Assembly (NCBI GenBank): GCA_028274465.1
Contig: CM051455.1
Coordinates: forward strand, 119,883,547-119,947,546
DNA from: Plantago ovata
Taxonomy: Eukaryota; Streptophyta; Magnoliopsida; Lamiales; Plantaginaceae
DNA length: 64,000 nucleotides
Direction of reading: 5' to 3'
Part shown: positions 43,003-54,622 of the stretch, piece by piece
Numbering within the stretch: the stretch's first letter is position 1
Layout of the letters: each line of letters opens with the position of its first letter
The notes under the pieces: generated by a model
What the model was told of the DNA's origin: nothing
The model's database searches: none
Seen by the model: only the letters and a program-made list of their open reading frames with translations
Program-made: the position numbers and the translations under genes

Positions 43003-44015
43003 GACATTATAGACCCGTACTATAAAGGATGGACGCATTGGAAATCTGTACATTTTTAGGTTGATTTACGGGTCTTGTTTTATTATTCTTCCACGTAATT
43101 AAGTAGACTGATATTGCTTGACTAAGATCTTTAAGGTTACTTGAAATGACAAAAAACATTTATCACTATCTCATTTTTTGTTGTATTCGTAAATTGTTAT
43201 TTAGCATTACACACCAGGAAAAGTAATAATGTTTAATTATGTCACATCCGAAACAATTTCCATGAAATAATCAAGGATTTTCTCAATTAATTTCAGATTC
43301 TGATAATAAAGGTTATACTATTTAAACCATGATTCTTCAGTCAATATGCTACCTGAAAAGCCAATGGCATGAATGGCAATCTATTGATAATTGTAGTCTA
43401 GGTTCGTATCCTATTTATGAACAAAATCCATATTGGACACCTTCCATTTATGATCATAAGCATGATTACTTGAATATTTCATTCCCACCTATGCTATTTA
43501 ACTGAAGGGCGGAAAACTTCTGCAAAACGATTTTTATTATTTCATTCATCTTCTCTTAATTGTTCTATTCTGAAGATTGGCAACATAATCTAGAGGTATT
43601 TCACTTCTCCATTGAGTAAGCAATGCATATCAGATGAGAGATTGTGTTTCATCACTTGCATGATTAAGTCATACCCTATTCATGTATATATCTTCTTGTT
43701 TTTTCAGACAGAGTATTTCCTTAACTCCTGGATATCCATTTTATGAAAACTTTTCATTAATTAAATAGACATTTATATGAAAAAAAAGAACTTTGTGTAT
43801 ATTGCATATCATTGTGTTGCAAGCTTCAACAATAGAAAGTGAGCCTTCCCCTGCCTGTCCATTTCATTAGTTTTCTCATACTTCAAACATCTAACACAGA
43901 AGAAACTACACCTCCATCGCTACACAAAATTGTTGTCTTTATTCTCTTATTTAATTATCATTGTGTAATTCTGTTGTTAGGAACCGGAACAGCTCTTTTT
44001 CTTTGAGTATAGAAG
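43003..44015 (+). other. Upstream region of HD-ZIP gene 3
   Basis: Mostly AT-rich and without clear genes. A 58-codon ATG frame at 43329-43505 (MILQSICYLKSQWHEWQSID) is unsupported by any family. A possible 5' UTR intron ends at TTGTTAG (43974-43980), 35 bp before the gene 3 ATG. Confidence 0.35.
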
Positions 44016-44125
44016 ATGGATTTTGGGCATGGAGGAAGTGGATTTGGCAATGAAGGCAACAGTTCTCATCAGGGCAAAGGCAAATTCCATCGTCACTCTG
44101 CTGACCAAATCCAGCAACTTGAAGC
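44016..44125 (+). CDS. HD-ZIP class IV gene 3, exon 1
   Basis: The ATG at 44016 opens MDFGHGGSGFGNEGNSSHQG followed by K-G-K-F-H-R-H-S-A-D-Q-I-Q-Q-L-E-A. It ends at a GT donor (GAAGC|GTAAAC) in phase 2. HD-ZIP IV proteins have exactly this: an acidic/glycine-rich start, then KKRYHRHT-x-x-QIQ-x-LEA, the first helix of the homeodomain. The phase fits exon 2 of gene 1 (GTATTTTAAG at 18405), giving [13 protein letters not shown]. No exon 2 follows: intron 1 is entered by a Tat element 98 bp later. The exon itself is intact. The rest may lie beyond the window. Confidence 0.85.
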
Positions 44126-44222
44126 GTAAACTCTTCAACCCAGCATTTTTTATTGAATTTTCACTCGAGATGAACCTATTTTTTTTTTACTCCTCTCTTG
44201 TTTCATTTTACCTTTTTGTTGG

Positions 44223-45013
44223 TGTTGAAATATGTCTAGGCCGCATGTACGAACTGGAAGCATCAAGGGCCGTCCCTCAAGGGGCGCGACCACACCCAAG
44301 TATGTCACTAAGGTGTGGTTCGACCAACATAGGGTCCGACCATCACTAAGAGGCCAACCCTCAAAATAAGCTCACTACAAGGACAATGCAGCTATTGGGC
44401 TCGAGGAGGACCTTACGTCAAGGGGACACCCTCCGAGAGAAACTAGGCAGAGCACTAATCGGACCATATACGTAAGAGGAAGGCACGAGGACCAAGGGTG
44501 ACCACCCATGGTCGCTCCCTGTGGGACCTGTCTTCCAGATTACTTCATGGGACCCGAAAAGTCTATATTGCCATCTCAACCCTAGCCAAGATGTTTGGGC
44601 CAAAGCCCATGGACCTCCTTAATGGGCTTGGGCCTAAGGAGGCTTCAATCGCGTCCGGACACTTGTCACGATCCTACATGGAGTGACATTAAAATACTAA
44701 GAGTATATAAAGGACTCATTCATTTACCCAGCGGGTAAGCATTAACACCTCTCACCTACCACTCACCCACCATATTTACTACTCGTACTAGGGAAGCCTC
44801 ACAACTCCCTACACGTAAAGTCTTCCCTCCGGTTTGATCCTCGACAAACCGAGCATGAGGTACTAACCCCTCCTCCTGTCTATTTCAGGTACGAGGAAGC
44901 TACAAGAAGGTTTCCTATCATTTTAAGAGGAACACTACATGAAGAAGACCTAGAATAGCTTATTGTGACGATCCACTGCGAACTTAGAAAGAAGTACGAA
45001 TTACCCTTCAACA
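44223..45013 (+). repeat. 5' LTR of Tat element B
   Basis: It begins TGTTGAA and ends TTCAACA, a perfect 7-bp terminal inverted repeat, with length 791 bp. A TATA box (TATATAA) lies at 44704-44710. The primer site follows after two bases. It is related to the split LTR at 11791-18189. Confidence 0.75.
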
Positions 45014-45015
45014 TT

Positions 45016-45033
45016 TGGCGTCGTCTGTGGGAA
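45016..45033 (+). promoter_or_regulatory. Primer-binding site of Tat element B
   Basis: TGGCGTCGTCTGTGGGAA differs by one base from TGGCGCCGTCTGTGGGAA, a common primer site in plant Tat-type elements. I am not sure which tRNA it matches. Confidence 0.7.
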
Positions 45034-45101
45034 ACGACACTAAAAGTCATTCCTAGCCCAGCTGGTCGAGCCAAGTACTCTCCTCGTGACCCTTCACGAA
45101 G

Positions 45102-47122
45102 ATGCCTCCCAGAAGAAGCAACCGTCTTGCTAATGCACCACCCATGAATCCTCCTCGACCCAGGGGCCGTCCCCCTTCGAACGGTCAAGGAGGAGAAAGG
45201 GTTGTTGCTCCAAGGGCACCAAGAAATAACAATGTTGCGAGGAACCAAGATTATACGGAGGGGGAATTCACCAATGTCACTAACTCCCATTAAGAGAGAT
45301 CAGGGGAAAATAATCCGCAAGGAGTCCCGGTTGGAAGTTCCTATGGAGCGTTGAGAGTCACAAACAACGTCGTGCCGAGAGGGCAGCCTCCTCAAGTAGC
45401 AATTAATCCACCTCCCGTAGCAGTGAATCCTCCTCAACCGGCCGCATTGAACTTCACCCTTCCTAATGGACGTGTAGTCCGACCATCAGATTTCGGGATG
45501 GGCGAAGCTCAATACGGCTTGTTCCTTCTTACTTTACAAGGATATGTAGGGGATAACGAGGCTGCTAGAGTTAACGCTGAACTCCAAGCTCGAGGAGTAC
45601 CACAAGTACAAGTACAGGAGAAACCTCGTGACACTTTGGTTGCCCCTCGTCAATCCCAAGGAAGAGCACCAGTAGTGCAAGATGAAGGACATTCAAGAGC
45701 CAACACAAGGCCAATTCAGTCCAGACTTGGGCCTTCAAGAGTCCAATCAAGATTTGGACCACAAGGTGCCCCGGATGATTTGAGGGATTTGATTGATAGA
45801 AGGATACGCGCATCATTGCAAAACGTGGCTCAGCAAGAAAATCGAGCTCAGGTGGTCGCTACACCACCCGCTCTCCCCAACCAAATCACGCCCAACCAAG
45901 TAACTCCTCAGAACCAACCCGAAGCTGTGGCGGAAAACAATGCCTTGAGAACCGTAGCTGAGGTAACCCCTTGATCGACCCGATCATGGGGAGGAGGCTC
46001 ACTCTGGAGGAACTCAACGTAAGGAAATCCGCACTTGATGCTCAGATAGAGACCCTACGGGGAACCGTCCAAGAAAAAGAGCAAGACCAAGATCCACCTG
46101 AGCATTTAACTGAACCAAGTAACTCCTCAGAACCAACCCGAAGCGGTGGCGGAAAACAATGCCTTGAGAACCGTAGCTGAGGTAACCCCTTAATCGACCC
46201 GATCATGGGGAGGAGGCTCACTCTGGAGGAACTCAACGTAAGGAAATCCTCACTTGATGCTCAGATAGAGACCCTACGGGGAACCGTCCAAGAAAAAGAG
46301 AAAGACCAAGATCCAAGCCCGTTGTGCGACGAGATAAGGAGCCACCAGGCCAAAATCGAAAGAGGTTTCCCCGCTTTCGAAAGTTATGATGGAACAAGTT
46401 GTCCGAAGGATTACATGGTAAGATTTGGCACGAAAATGGATGCTTATGGCCACGATTCGAGGACCAAGGTACTACTCTTCCCGGCTAACCTCTCTGGAGA
46501 GGCCATGAAATGGTGGTCGCGCCTTCCTCATCGCTCATTCAAGTCATATAGAGATCTCTACAAGGAATTCTCTAAGCGATTCGAGAAGGTCATGAACACC
46601 AAGAGAAGAGTGAGGTACTTCGCCGAAATTGTTCAGGAAAACAATGAAGACTTGAGGGACTTCATCAATCCCTTTCATGAAGCAGCCCTCCAGGTTGAAG
46701 ATCAATCGATCAATGAGAGAAAATAATACTTGTATGGTAACACTACCAACATCAAGTTCCAAGAGGTGCTCTCTGCATCGTGTGTAGAAAATGAAGCACA
46801 ACTGGCAAAAGTTTGCAAGGATTTCCTCGAGGCCGAGGAATTCCGAAAAACAGTCACGGTGAGAACCAATCCTCCCAAGGAAAAAGGGAAGGAGAAAGAA
46901 AAAGAGAAAGAGTACCCTCCTCGCCCACAAAATCCCGGAAAGCAAAGAAGAGATCAAAAGCATGGTTTAATCAGAGAGGGTCACTCGAGGAACGACTTTA
47001 GAGACAAGAGGTCTCCTCCTAGGAGGTCACGTCCAAGGAGATATAGCAACTACACGGACTTAAATAGGCCAAGATCCGACATCTTGAACTATATAGTTTT
47101 GAGGAAGCTAGACGTTTCCTAG
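45102..47122 (+). pseudogene. gag of Tat element B
   Basis: The ATG at 45102 opens a basic, proline-rich N-terminus (PPRRSNRLANAP). The gag core is at 46205-46726 (F-P-A-F-E-S-Y-D-G-T...A-M-K-W-W-S-R-L-P...SYRDLYKEFSKRF). It is followed by a lysine/glutamate-rich linker and a basic C-terminus. Stops at about 45291, 45972, 46724 and 47120 and a frame change between 45974 and 46205 inactivate it. A 219-bp tandem duplication (45894 and 46113) lies in the linker region. Confidence 0.8.
45894..46317 (+). repeat. 219-bp tandem duplication in gag of B
   Basis: The block from AACCAAGTAACTCCTCAGAA (45894) recurs at 46113 with a few differences (GAAGCTGTGG/GAAGCGGTGG, CCTTGATCG/CCTTAATCG). Two ATGs in the same context (about 45986 and 46205) result. 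The period is a multiple of three. Confidence 0.85.
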
Positions 47123-49960
47123 CCACCCCCAATCCAAGAGAACCGAAAGAACAAGAGTTCGGAGAAGTTTTGCCAGTTTCACAAGGGGAAAGGTCATACC
47201 TCTGATGAGTGCGTCGAGCTCAAGAACGAAATCGAGAGGATGATACGTAATGGGCAGTTGGTTAACTACATCCGTAAGGAAGAACCTCTGGCGATCTTAC
47301 CTCCGCCACCTCAAGGGGGGATCGAGCACCACTTCCAAGGGAACCCTCATGATGATGATATTCATAATTATAACAATTATGAAAACCGTCCCGTGAACGG
47401 AAGCATCCACACTATTACAATTGTTGGAGGACCCGCGGGAGGCGACACTAGAAATCAGAGGGAGATCACAACTGATAATCTCAGAGTCCGGGATGTGAAG
47501 TATGCCCAAGTCGCACGACCAGGAACCAACGTCATCTCTTTTGACGATAGCGAGATACTTCCGAGGCATGCCGGAGGAGGAAACATCTATGACCCATGTG
47601 TCCCACTAGTGGTTTCTCTTGATGTTCAATCCTACAAGTTAGGAAGGATCCTTGTCGATACCGGATGTTCGGCTAACTTGATCTTCATAGGAACCTTGAA
47701 GAGGATGCAAATGAATCCGAGAGATGGGCTTAAAGAAGTGAGGAGTGCACTGGTAGGCTTTGGAGGACAACCTATCATGCCACTCGGAATGATCAACTTG
47801 ATGGTATCAATGGGAAGTGCTCCTCGGCGAGTAACTCAACATGTTCCCTTTGTGGTCGTCGATATGCCCTTTGATTACTTCGCAGTCCTGGGTCGACCCG
47901 ACCTCTCTCAATTCCGAGTCGTAGTGTCTACAGTCCACAACAAGCTGAAGTTCCCCACTCCATTGGGAGTTGGACAAGAAGTAGGAGACATAAGAGAGGC
48001 ATGGGAATGCTATAGCATGTCAGCTAAGTTCACTTCCAGGGTTGCCATCGGAGAGCCCAACCCGGGTCAAGCACTGGAAGAGCATCCTCTTGTTCACAAC
48101 GCTCCTTATCATTTCTATACGTTTCGACGAGTGAAGAAAAAATCAAAAAAGCCAAGTCCGTCACTTAGGCGAAGGAAAGCAAGTCAAAAGAAAGAGAAGG
48201 ATACCCTGGTAGGAGCTGTCAAAGAGCTCGAGGAGTATCAAGTTATACCCCCAATATCACCCTCTTCCAAGAAGAAGAAATTCTTCGAGGAAAACAGGAT
48301 TGAAGCAAGAGAAACTCTTGAAGAAATCCAAATTGTCGAAGGAAGTTCCGAGGTTACAAAAATTGGTACCGAGATGACCACAAAAGTGAGGATGAAACTC
48401 ATTCAATGTTTGAAAGATAATAACGATATGTTCGCGTGGAGTACCGAGGACCTCAAGGGGATCGGCCCACGTGTCACGGTTCACCATCTGAACGTTGACC
48501 CATCGATCACCCATATTAGAGAAAAGCGAAGAGACTTCAGTGCGGAAGATAATGCCATCATTGAAGAAGAAGTCCAAAGACTGCTTAAAGCCGGTCACAT
48601 CAAGGAAGTAAGATACCCCGACTGGGTTTGCAATGTGGTCCTCATGGAGAAGGGGCCCGGCAAGTGGAGAATGTATAACAACTTCACAAGGCTCAACAAG
48701 TTTTGCCCGAAGGATTCCTGCCTGCTCCCCTGGATCGACCAGCTAGTCGATTCCACTGCTGGATGTGCCCTCTTGAGTTTCATGGATGCATATCAAGGAT
48801 TCTATCAAGTCAAAATGGCTAAGGATGATGTACCCAAGACCGCCTTCTTCGCAAACGGCAATGTGTATTGCTTCAACGTGATGCCTTTCGGCCTCAAAAA
48901 TGCCGGAGCGACCTACCAAAGGCTGGTCAACAAGATGTTCAAAGAAGATCTGGGTAAAACAATGGAAGTATATGTTGATGATACGCTTGTCAAGAGTAAG
49001 ACCGAGGAGCAACATGTAGGTTACCTGGCAAGATGCTTCTCAATCTTGAGGAAGTATGGCATGAAGCTCAATCCGGCAAAGTGTACCTTTGTAGTTAAAG
49101 GTGGGAAGTTCCTCGGTTACATGGTAACGGAGAGAGGAATAGAAGAAAACCCCGAAAACATCAAGGCCATCCTCGATCTGCCTCAACCCCAATCCATCAG
49201 TGAGGTACAACAATTGGTCGGGAAGTCAATCGCGTCGAGTAGATTCATCTCAAGGTCCGCCGAGAAAAATATCCCATTCTTCAAAGTGTTAAGAAAGACG
49301 AGTGGACGAAAGAATGTAAGGAAGCCTTCGAGAAGCTCAAAGAGTATCTACTCTCCCCTCCACTTTTGTCAAAACCCATGGAAGGAGATGTACTTTACTT
49401 GTACTTAGAAGCAACTGGGGAAGCCATCAGTTCTGTCTTGGTTCGAATTCAAGGTAACGACCACTTGCCCATCTACTACTTAAGCAAAGTACTCGCTGGA
49501 GCTGAAACACGATATATGGATATCGAGAGGCTATCCTTCGCCCTAGTCTATACGACAAGGAGACTAAAGCCTTACTTTGGAGCGCACAAGGTTGTGGTCT
49601 TGACGGAACAACCTCTCAAGCAAGTCCTCGGAAAACCTGAAAACTCGGGAAGGCTAGCAAGATGGGAAATCGAATTGAGCGAGTACGACATTGACTATCA
49701 AGCACCCCTGGCCAAGAAAGCCCAAGTCATTGCCGATTTCCTTGTAGAGTATCCCTCCAAGGGAGATTCAGAGGAAAACCCTCCCGAGACACAAAATGTC
49801 ATGATGATGGTCGAGGAGCAACCATGGCAGAATAACCCAATGCAAGCTCTCGAAGAAGCTTTAAAAGAGCTCAAAGAGATGTCCCAAACAAAAAGAAAAA
49901 GGCATGAACTGTTCCTAGCAGAAAAAGCCGAGGAGCCTAAGGGTATGGAGACCGTCTCTA
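47123..49960 (+). pseudogene. pol: Protease, reverse transcriptase and RNase H of Tat element B
   Basis: The long frame 47240-49408 has no stop. It encodes the gag end (C-Q-F-H-K-G-K-G-H), a protease (I-L-V-D-T-G-C-S-A-N at about 47650), then RT with KNAG (about 48895) and the catalytic Y-V-D-D at about 48970. The expected YNDYTRLNK is YNNFTRLNK, and DDMLVK is DDTLVK. A frameshift near 49290 moves RNase H to frame 49366-50073 (ISSVLVRIQ, IYYLSKVL, ERLSFALVY). The pol reads like that of 4261-7729 but is better preserved. Confidence 0.88.
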
Positions 49961-49974
49961 GAACCCAAGGAGCT

Positions 49975-50377
49975 CGCCAACCATGGAGACGTCTGGATTC
50001 TTCACGTAGATGGATCTTCCTCAGGAAAAAACGGCGGGATAGGAATATACTTCAAGAGTCCCGGAGGAGCTGAACTCGAGTACGCCGTTACTCTTAGTTT
50101 CCCAGTCTCCAACAACGAAGCTGAGTATGAAGCTATCCTCATCGCTCTACGTATGGCAAAGGCACTTGAAGTGAAGAAGCTACATCTCTTCACTGACTCT
50201 CAATTGGCCGAGAAGCAAATCTCGGGAAAGTTCAAAATCAAGAAGGACTCACTGGCCGAATACAAAAATGCCATCACGGAGGAAATCCAAAAATTCGAAA
50301 GTTGTGAAATTGAGAAATTCTCAAGAGATCTCAATCAAAGGTCAGATGCATTATCAAAATATGCTTCGGCTTCCTGA
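49975..50377 (+). pseudogene. Archaeal-type RNase H (aRNH) of Tat element B
   Basis: In the frame shifted after about 49975 it reads GDVWILHVDGSSSG and GGIGIYFKSPGGAELEYAV, then SNNEAEYEAILIALRMAKAL and L-F-T-D-S-Q-L, ending at a stop at 50377. The D...E...D residues of RNase H are present. This second RNase H marks the Tat lineage. Confidence 0.85.
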
Positions 50378-51697
50378 GGAGTGGATACCCGGAATGTGAT
50401 ACTTACAAGAATCAATGCATCATCTCTATGGTCAACGAAGCCAAACGTCTTGGCAATTGACACTCAACCGAGTTGGATGCAAGAGATCGCTACCTACTCA
50501 CGAATGGTAGCCTTCCTCGGGATAAGGCTGAAGTAAGAAAAATCAAAGGAAAGGCAGGCCGCTACATCATGCAAGGAGACCACTTGTACAAGAGATCCTT
50601 TTGATGGAGTCTACTTGAGATGCGTCGCCGAACAAGAAGTGCAAAAACTTTTGGGAGAAATGCACAGAGGAAGTTGCGGAGACCATGCCGGAGGAAGAAC
50701 CCTCACGCAAAAAAAATCATCCGCCAAGGATACTACTGGCCCACTTTTCGTGAAGATGCAGTCCGATTTGTAAGAAGGTGTGAGGAGTGTCAATTGCATG
50801 CCAATTTGATCAATGTCCCGGTGAAACCTCTCATGCCCATTACCATCACTTGCCCTTTCGACATATGGGGCATCGACATAGTCGGTCCTTTCCCGAGAGG
50901 CACGGGTCAAAAGAAATTCATCATAGTTGCGGTTGAATACTTTAGCAAGTGGGCGGAGGTTGAGGTAGTATCTACTATCACCGACAAAGGGTGATGAACT
51001 TTGTATGGAGAAACATCGTGTGTCGATTTGGCTTTCCAAGAGTCCTCATATCGGATAATGGTGCTCAATTCTGTGGCCAAAGGTTCAATGAATGGTGCAA
51101 GGAAATGAAGATTGAGAGGAGGTACATCTCGGTAACACATCCTCAATCCAACTGGCAAACAGAGGCAGTCAACAAAATCCTTGTCAACAACTTGCAAAAG
51201 AGGTTCGCCACCAACAAGGATTGGGTCGACGAGCTTGATGGAGTGGTATGGGCATATCGCACAACTTCAAAAACAGCTACAAGGGAGACTCCCTTCTCGC
51301 TAGTTTACGGTTCTGAAGCAGTCATACCAGCGGAAGTGGCGGTAGAAACCCTCAGGATCCAAGGGTATCAACCCGAGGACAATCATACCGAGAGGCTCTT
51401 CGATCTGGGACGATAAGTGAAGCGAGAACCAATGCCTTGGCCAACATTCTCAGATATCAAGCGCTAATAGCGAAGACCTACAACAAAGGTGTGAAGGAAA
51501 GAGATTTCCAAGTAGGAGACTTAGTACTCCGAAGAGCGGACATTCTGGGCAAAGATGGGAAGATGCAACCCAACTGGGAAGGCCCCTACAAGATAGTTGA
51601 AGCAAGGTCCAATGGAAGCTATCGTCTCCAAGACATGGAGGGAAGAGTATTGAAGAACCCGTGGAATACTTTCAACCTCCAGAGGTTCTACGCCTGA
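50378..51697 (+). pseudogene. Integrase of Tat element B
   Basis: The zinc-binding HHCC part is split over frames (H-R-G-S-C-G-D-H near 50665, C-E-E-C near 50785). The catalytic core has the first Asp in GIDIVGPFP (about 50875), the second in ISDNGAQF (about 51050) and the Glu in WQTEAVNK (about 51165). The C-terminal part (51437-51697) has the usual GDLVLRR and G-P-Y-K-I-V blocks and ends NTFNLQRFYA. Stops or frameshifts at about 50600, 50993 and 51416 inactivate it. Confidence 0.85.
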
Positions 51698-52554
51698 GTT
51701 GTTTAACGAACAAGCTTTTTGAAGAGCTCCTGTGAAAGGCCCAAGATCGAGAAGGATTCCTCACAAGCTTGTGTGAGAGGTACCCTCATGTTTTATGGTT
51801 CAAGTTGTATGTTTCAGAAAATGTTGTAAGAAAGCTGGCCGAGAAACCCCCCATTGTAATTGAATTTCCGACAAATCAATACAATGCCTATCTTTCAACA
51901 AAGAAAATGCTCAAGTATAGAATTAATATACTCAAAACAGAATAAAAAGCTACTCGACCAAGTGAGCTTGCTCGATCCAAAAAAGAGCTCCCCGATTTAC
52001 ACGTCGGGCTAAAGCTCCCCGCTCTCTCATTTTTTGAGAAAATTAGTCGAGACACTTTTTAAAGAAGTAAAACCGAGGAAGGCAAAGAAATCGAGCAGGA
52101 GGAGCTCAACACTTGTTTTTTCTAGCTTAACACAGAGTTTTTTCTGAGTTGGCAAGAAAATCGACAAGTATATTGATTACTTTGATAGCTCGAGGAGCTT
52201 AACTCGAAGTATAGCCAACAAAGATTATTATGTCGATAAAAGGCGTGAGAAACTTCCTCGACTCTAACTTATACATGTTTAACCACTCTATCAAGTTATA
52301 CGTCATAACAGAAAAAGAGTTAGTAAAAAACACAAGTATAAACAAGGAAACGAAGAGCAACAAACTTTTTATTGGAGGAAAGGAGCGAAGAGACATAAGG
52401 TGATAATTTATATTACAACAGGGAGATATGTTTCAACATGTGCCTCCAAGGGCCGAATAGAAAACACGGAAAATTGTTCGGAAAAAATGCCAAGTACAGA
52501 AAAAGATAAAGTTTACAACATCACCGAGCATACTCAGCCTTCAAGCTCCTCGAT
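51698..52554. other. Tat element B, region between pol and antisense gene
   Basis: AT-rich non-coding sequence with several direct CTCGA-rich stretches. It would include the 3' end of the antisense transcript. No gene is seen. Confidence 0.5.
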
Positions 52555-54622
52555 TCAGCGGGTCCGACTACCAGAGAGGTCAGTAACCGGGACACTTGCG
52601 CTAGTTTCTCCACGCACCAGGCTCAGCAATTCTTGGATCTCAGCCGCGTCTCGCTCTTGAGCCTGAGATTCCTTGATAGCCTTCTCGTACATAATCAGCT
52701 CAGGCTCGACGAAGTCAGCTGGTCGCCCGATAAATGGATCGCTCACCTTAACCCAAGAAGCGTTGCAGAGAGCCGCCTTCTCAAAGGGGTAAAGGATCCC
52801 GGTCCTTAGGCACACAGGGACCCATGAAGGGAGATAGGCTGGTTTGCTGGGATAAGGCACTTCTGGGTCGGTCACCATCTCCCCGAATTCACATGCTTCG
52901 TGCATCTCCTCGGTTATCTCCTCATCAGGGTAATGGGAAAGGTCTTCGCGCCTACCAGGGTGCAGGTCCTCGCGAGTGTCCGGATCAAAATTGGCAGGAA
53001 GCATGTTAACTCGTTTTAGCTAGCCGGTACAGGAGAAGAAGCCCTCCTCGCGCAATGAGACTCGCACATCTTGCTGGGCCATTTTGTATGTGTCTGAGGC
53101 CATGAAGTCGCGAGCAGTGGCAAGGCGGCTGCCCTTAAGGAAGGAGAGGACGCTGGTCTTGAACTTCTCCATGCAAATCGACAAGGTGGCATTAACCCCC
53201 TTGTAGCCCTTGGTCCTCGCCTTCTCCTTGGAAAGCTCCTTCTCGAGGTGATCAACCTTGGCATAGAGCTTGCCGGTCTCCGCCTCGACGACTTTGTTCT
53301 TTTCTTGCCCGGCCACGAGCCTCTTTTCCATGTCCTCGATCACAATGCCTATGTCGGCGCGATCAACAACTACTTGGCCGTAGGCCTCCTTCAAGTTATC
53401 AAGCTACAACAAAGAAGTACACAGTTAGCGAGGAGAATAATTTCATACTTAGAAACATATTTGGAAAAGATAAGTAAGGTTACCTGAAGCGAGCACATGC
53501 TCAACTCGTGCGCGCGATCCAGGTCGCTCATTTGAATGAGCCTCTTCACCTCATCTTGGCTTGCAGCGGCCATCTTCCCCTTCTTGCGAGGAGGCTCATT
53601 GTTGCCCCCGAGCATAAGCTTCCTCGCCCCCTTTTTAGCAGCAGGCCTCTCAGGCCTCTTCTCGGGCTCTGTTGCAGCAGCCTCCTCGGCCTGCTTCGCT
53701 TGTTTCACCGTCGCTTCCTCCTCGGCCTTTTTCAACGAATCTACGGGGTTCTCGCACGTTTCGAGACCCTCTTGTACCAGGGCATCTCGATGATGCGAGG
53801 CACTCCTCAGAGGAGAAAGGTTCAGAGACCCGAGGATCTTCGTCTCCTTATTGGCCAGTCATTGTTTCCTTCTCTGCTCTTCCTTAGCTGCAAGAGTCTT
53901 CGACATGATCCAGTTGAACCAATAAGCTGTGGAGGAAAAAACACAAGTTAGTAAAGAAAGTGAGAAGCAGAAAAAGCGAGAAGGAAAGTAAAAGCGAGCA
54001 CATTGAAAGCAAGCAAAAAGAAGAAAAAGACAAGTATAAAGGCAAGTATGAGATTATTCTAGGCATACCGAAGAGCACATCATTCGAGAACCTATTTCCC
54101 GTGTACCCGGTGTAAGCATAGGGCGAAAGCCCAGCTAAGTAAGGAAGAGGCTGAAGAACGAGACCCCAGTAGAAGTACTTCTCGGGATTGGGTCCTCGAT
54201 TCTTCTCCTCGAGCTCCAAGACCCATGGGTTTAGCTCCGCTGGCAAAGGATGCTTCTCGGCTATCTTTCCTCGGTACATCAGCTTGGGTACTCCCCACTC
54301 CACATCCTCCTCGCTCATGTTCAGTAACTTATTCTTCTTGATGTAGAAGTACTGGTGGAACCACTTATAGCCCGAGGAGGATGGAGCGTCGATAATGAAT
54401 CCCAGGCCTGGTCGCGCATTGAAATAGTAAAATATTTGTTCCCCGAGCTCATCGAGACTCGGAAAAGCTGATTGAAGTTGTGGAAGTTCAGCTCGATCCC
54501 GTTCTTCTTACAGAACACCCTGAAACAAACCAAAGTCCCAAAAGCACTTCGCACGAGTTGCCAAGGAGCGATCCCCAAGGCGTTGAAAATATCGCGGAAA
54601 GCCTCGCAGAAGGGCAAGATCC
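52555..54622 (-). pseudogene. Spliced antisense gene of Tat element B (putative gypsy-type transposon protein, PF04195-like)
   Basis: On the minus strand three exons fit: 54622-54069, 53926-53494 and 53403-52555, with donors CTTCG|GTATGC and CTTCAG|GTAACC and acceptors CCTCCACAG and GTTGTAG. Exon 1 reads IFNALGIAPWQLVRSAFGTL and, after a frameshift near 54470, ELGEQIFYYFNARPGLGFII, PAELNPWVLELEEKN and so on. Exon 2 has a basic region (PPRKKGK) and exon 3 a coiled coil (VDHLEKELSKEKART). Similar antisense genes occur before the 3' LTR of Tat-type elements such as Grande and RIRE2. Their role is unknown. The 5' end is cut by copia C, and a TAG at about 53018 interrupts exon 3. Confidence 0.7.

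Larger units (their letters stand above)
44223..54622 (+). mobile_element. Tat-lineage Ty3/gypsy retrotransposon (B), interrupted by copia C
   Basis: A 5' LTR (44223-45013), primer site, gag, protease, RT, RNase H, aRNH, integrase and an antisense gene are all recognisable in order. The 3' end and 3' LTR are not in the window because copia C is inserted at 54623. The extra archaeal-type RNase H between RNase H and integrase, and the spliced antisense gene before the 3' LTR, are Tat-lineage traits. Many stops and frameshifts make it inactive. It is inserted in intron 1 of HD-ZIP gene 3. Confidence 0.85.

Noticed and set aside
43329..43505. 58-codon frame before HD-ZIP gene 3
   Set aside because: No family, no splice context and an upstream in-frame stop. 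Mentioned only as a weak possibility.
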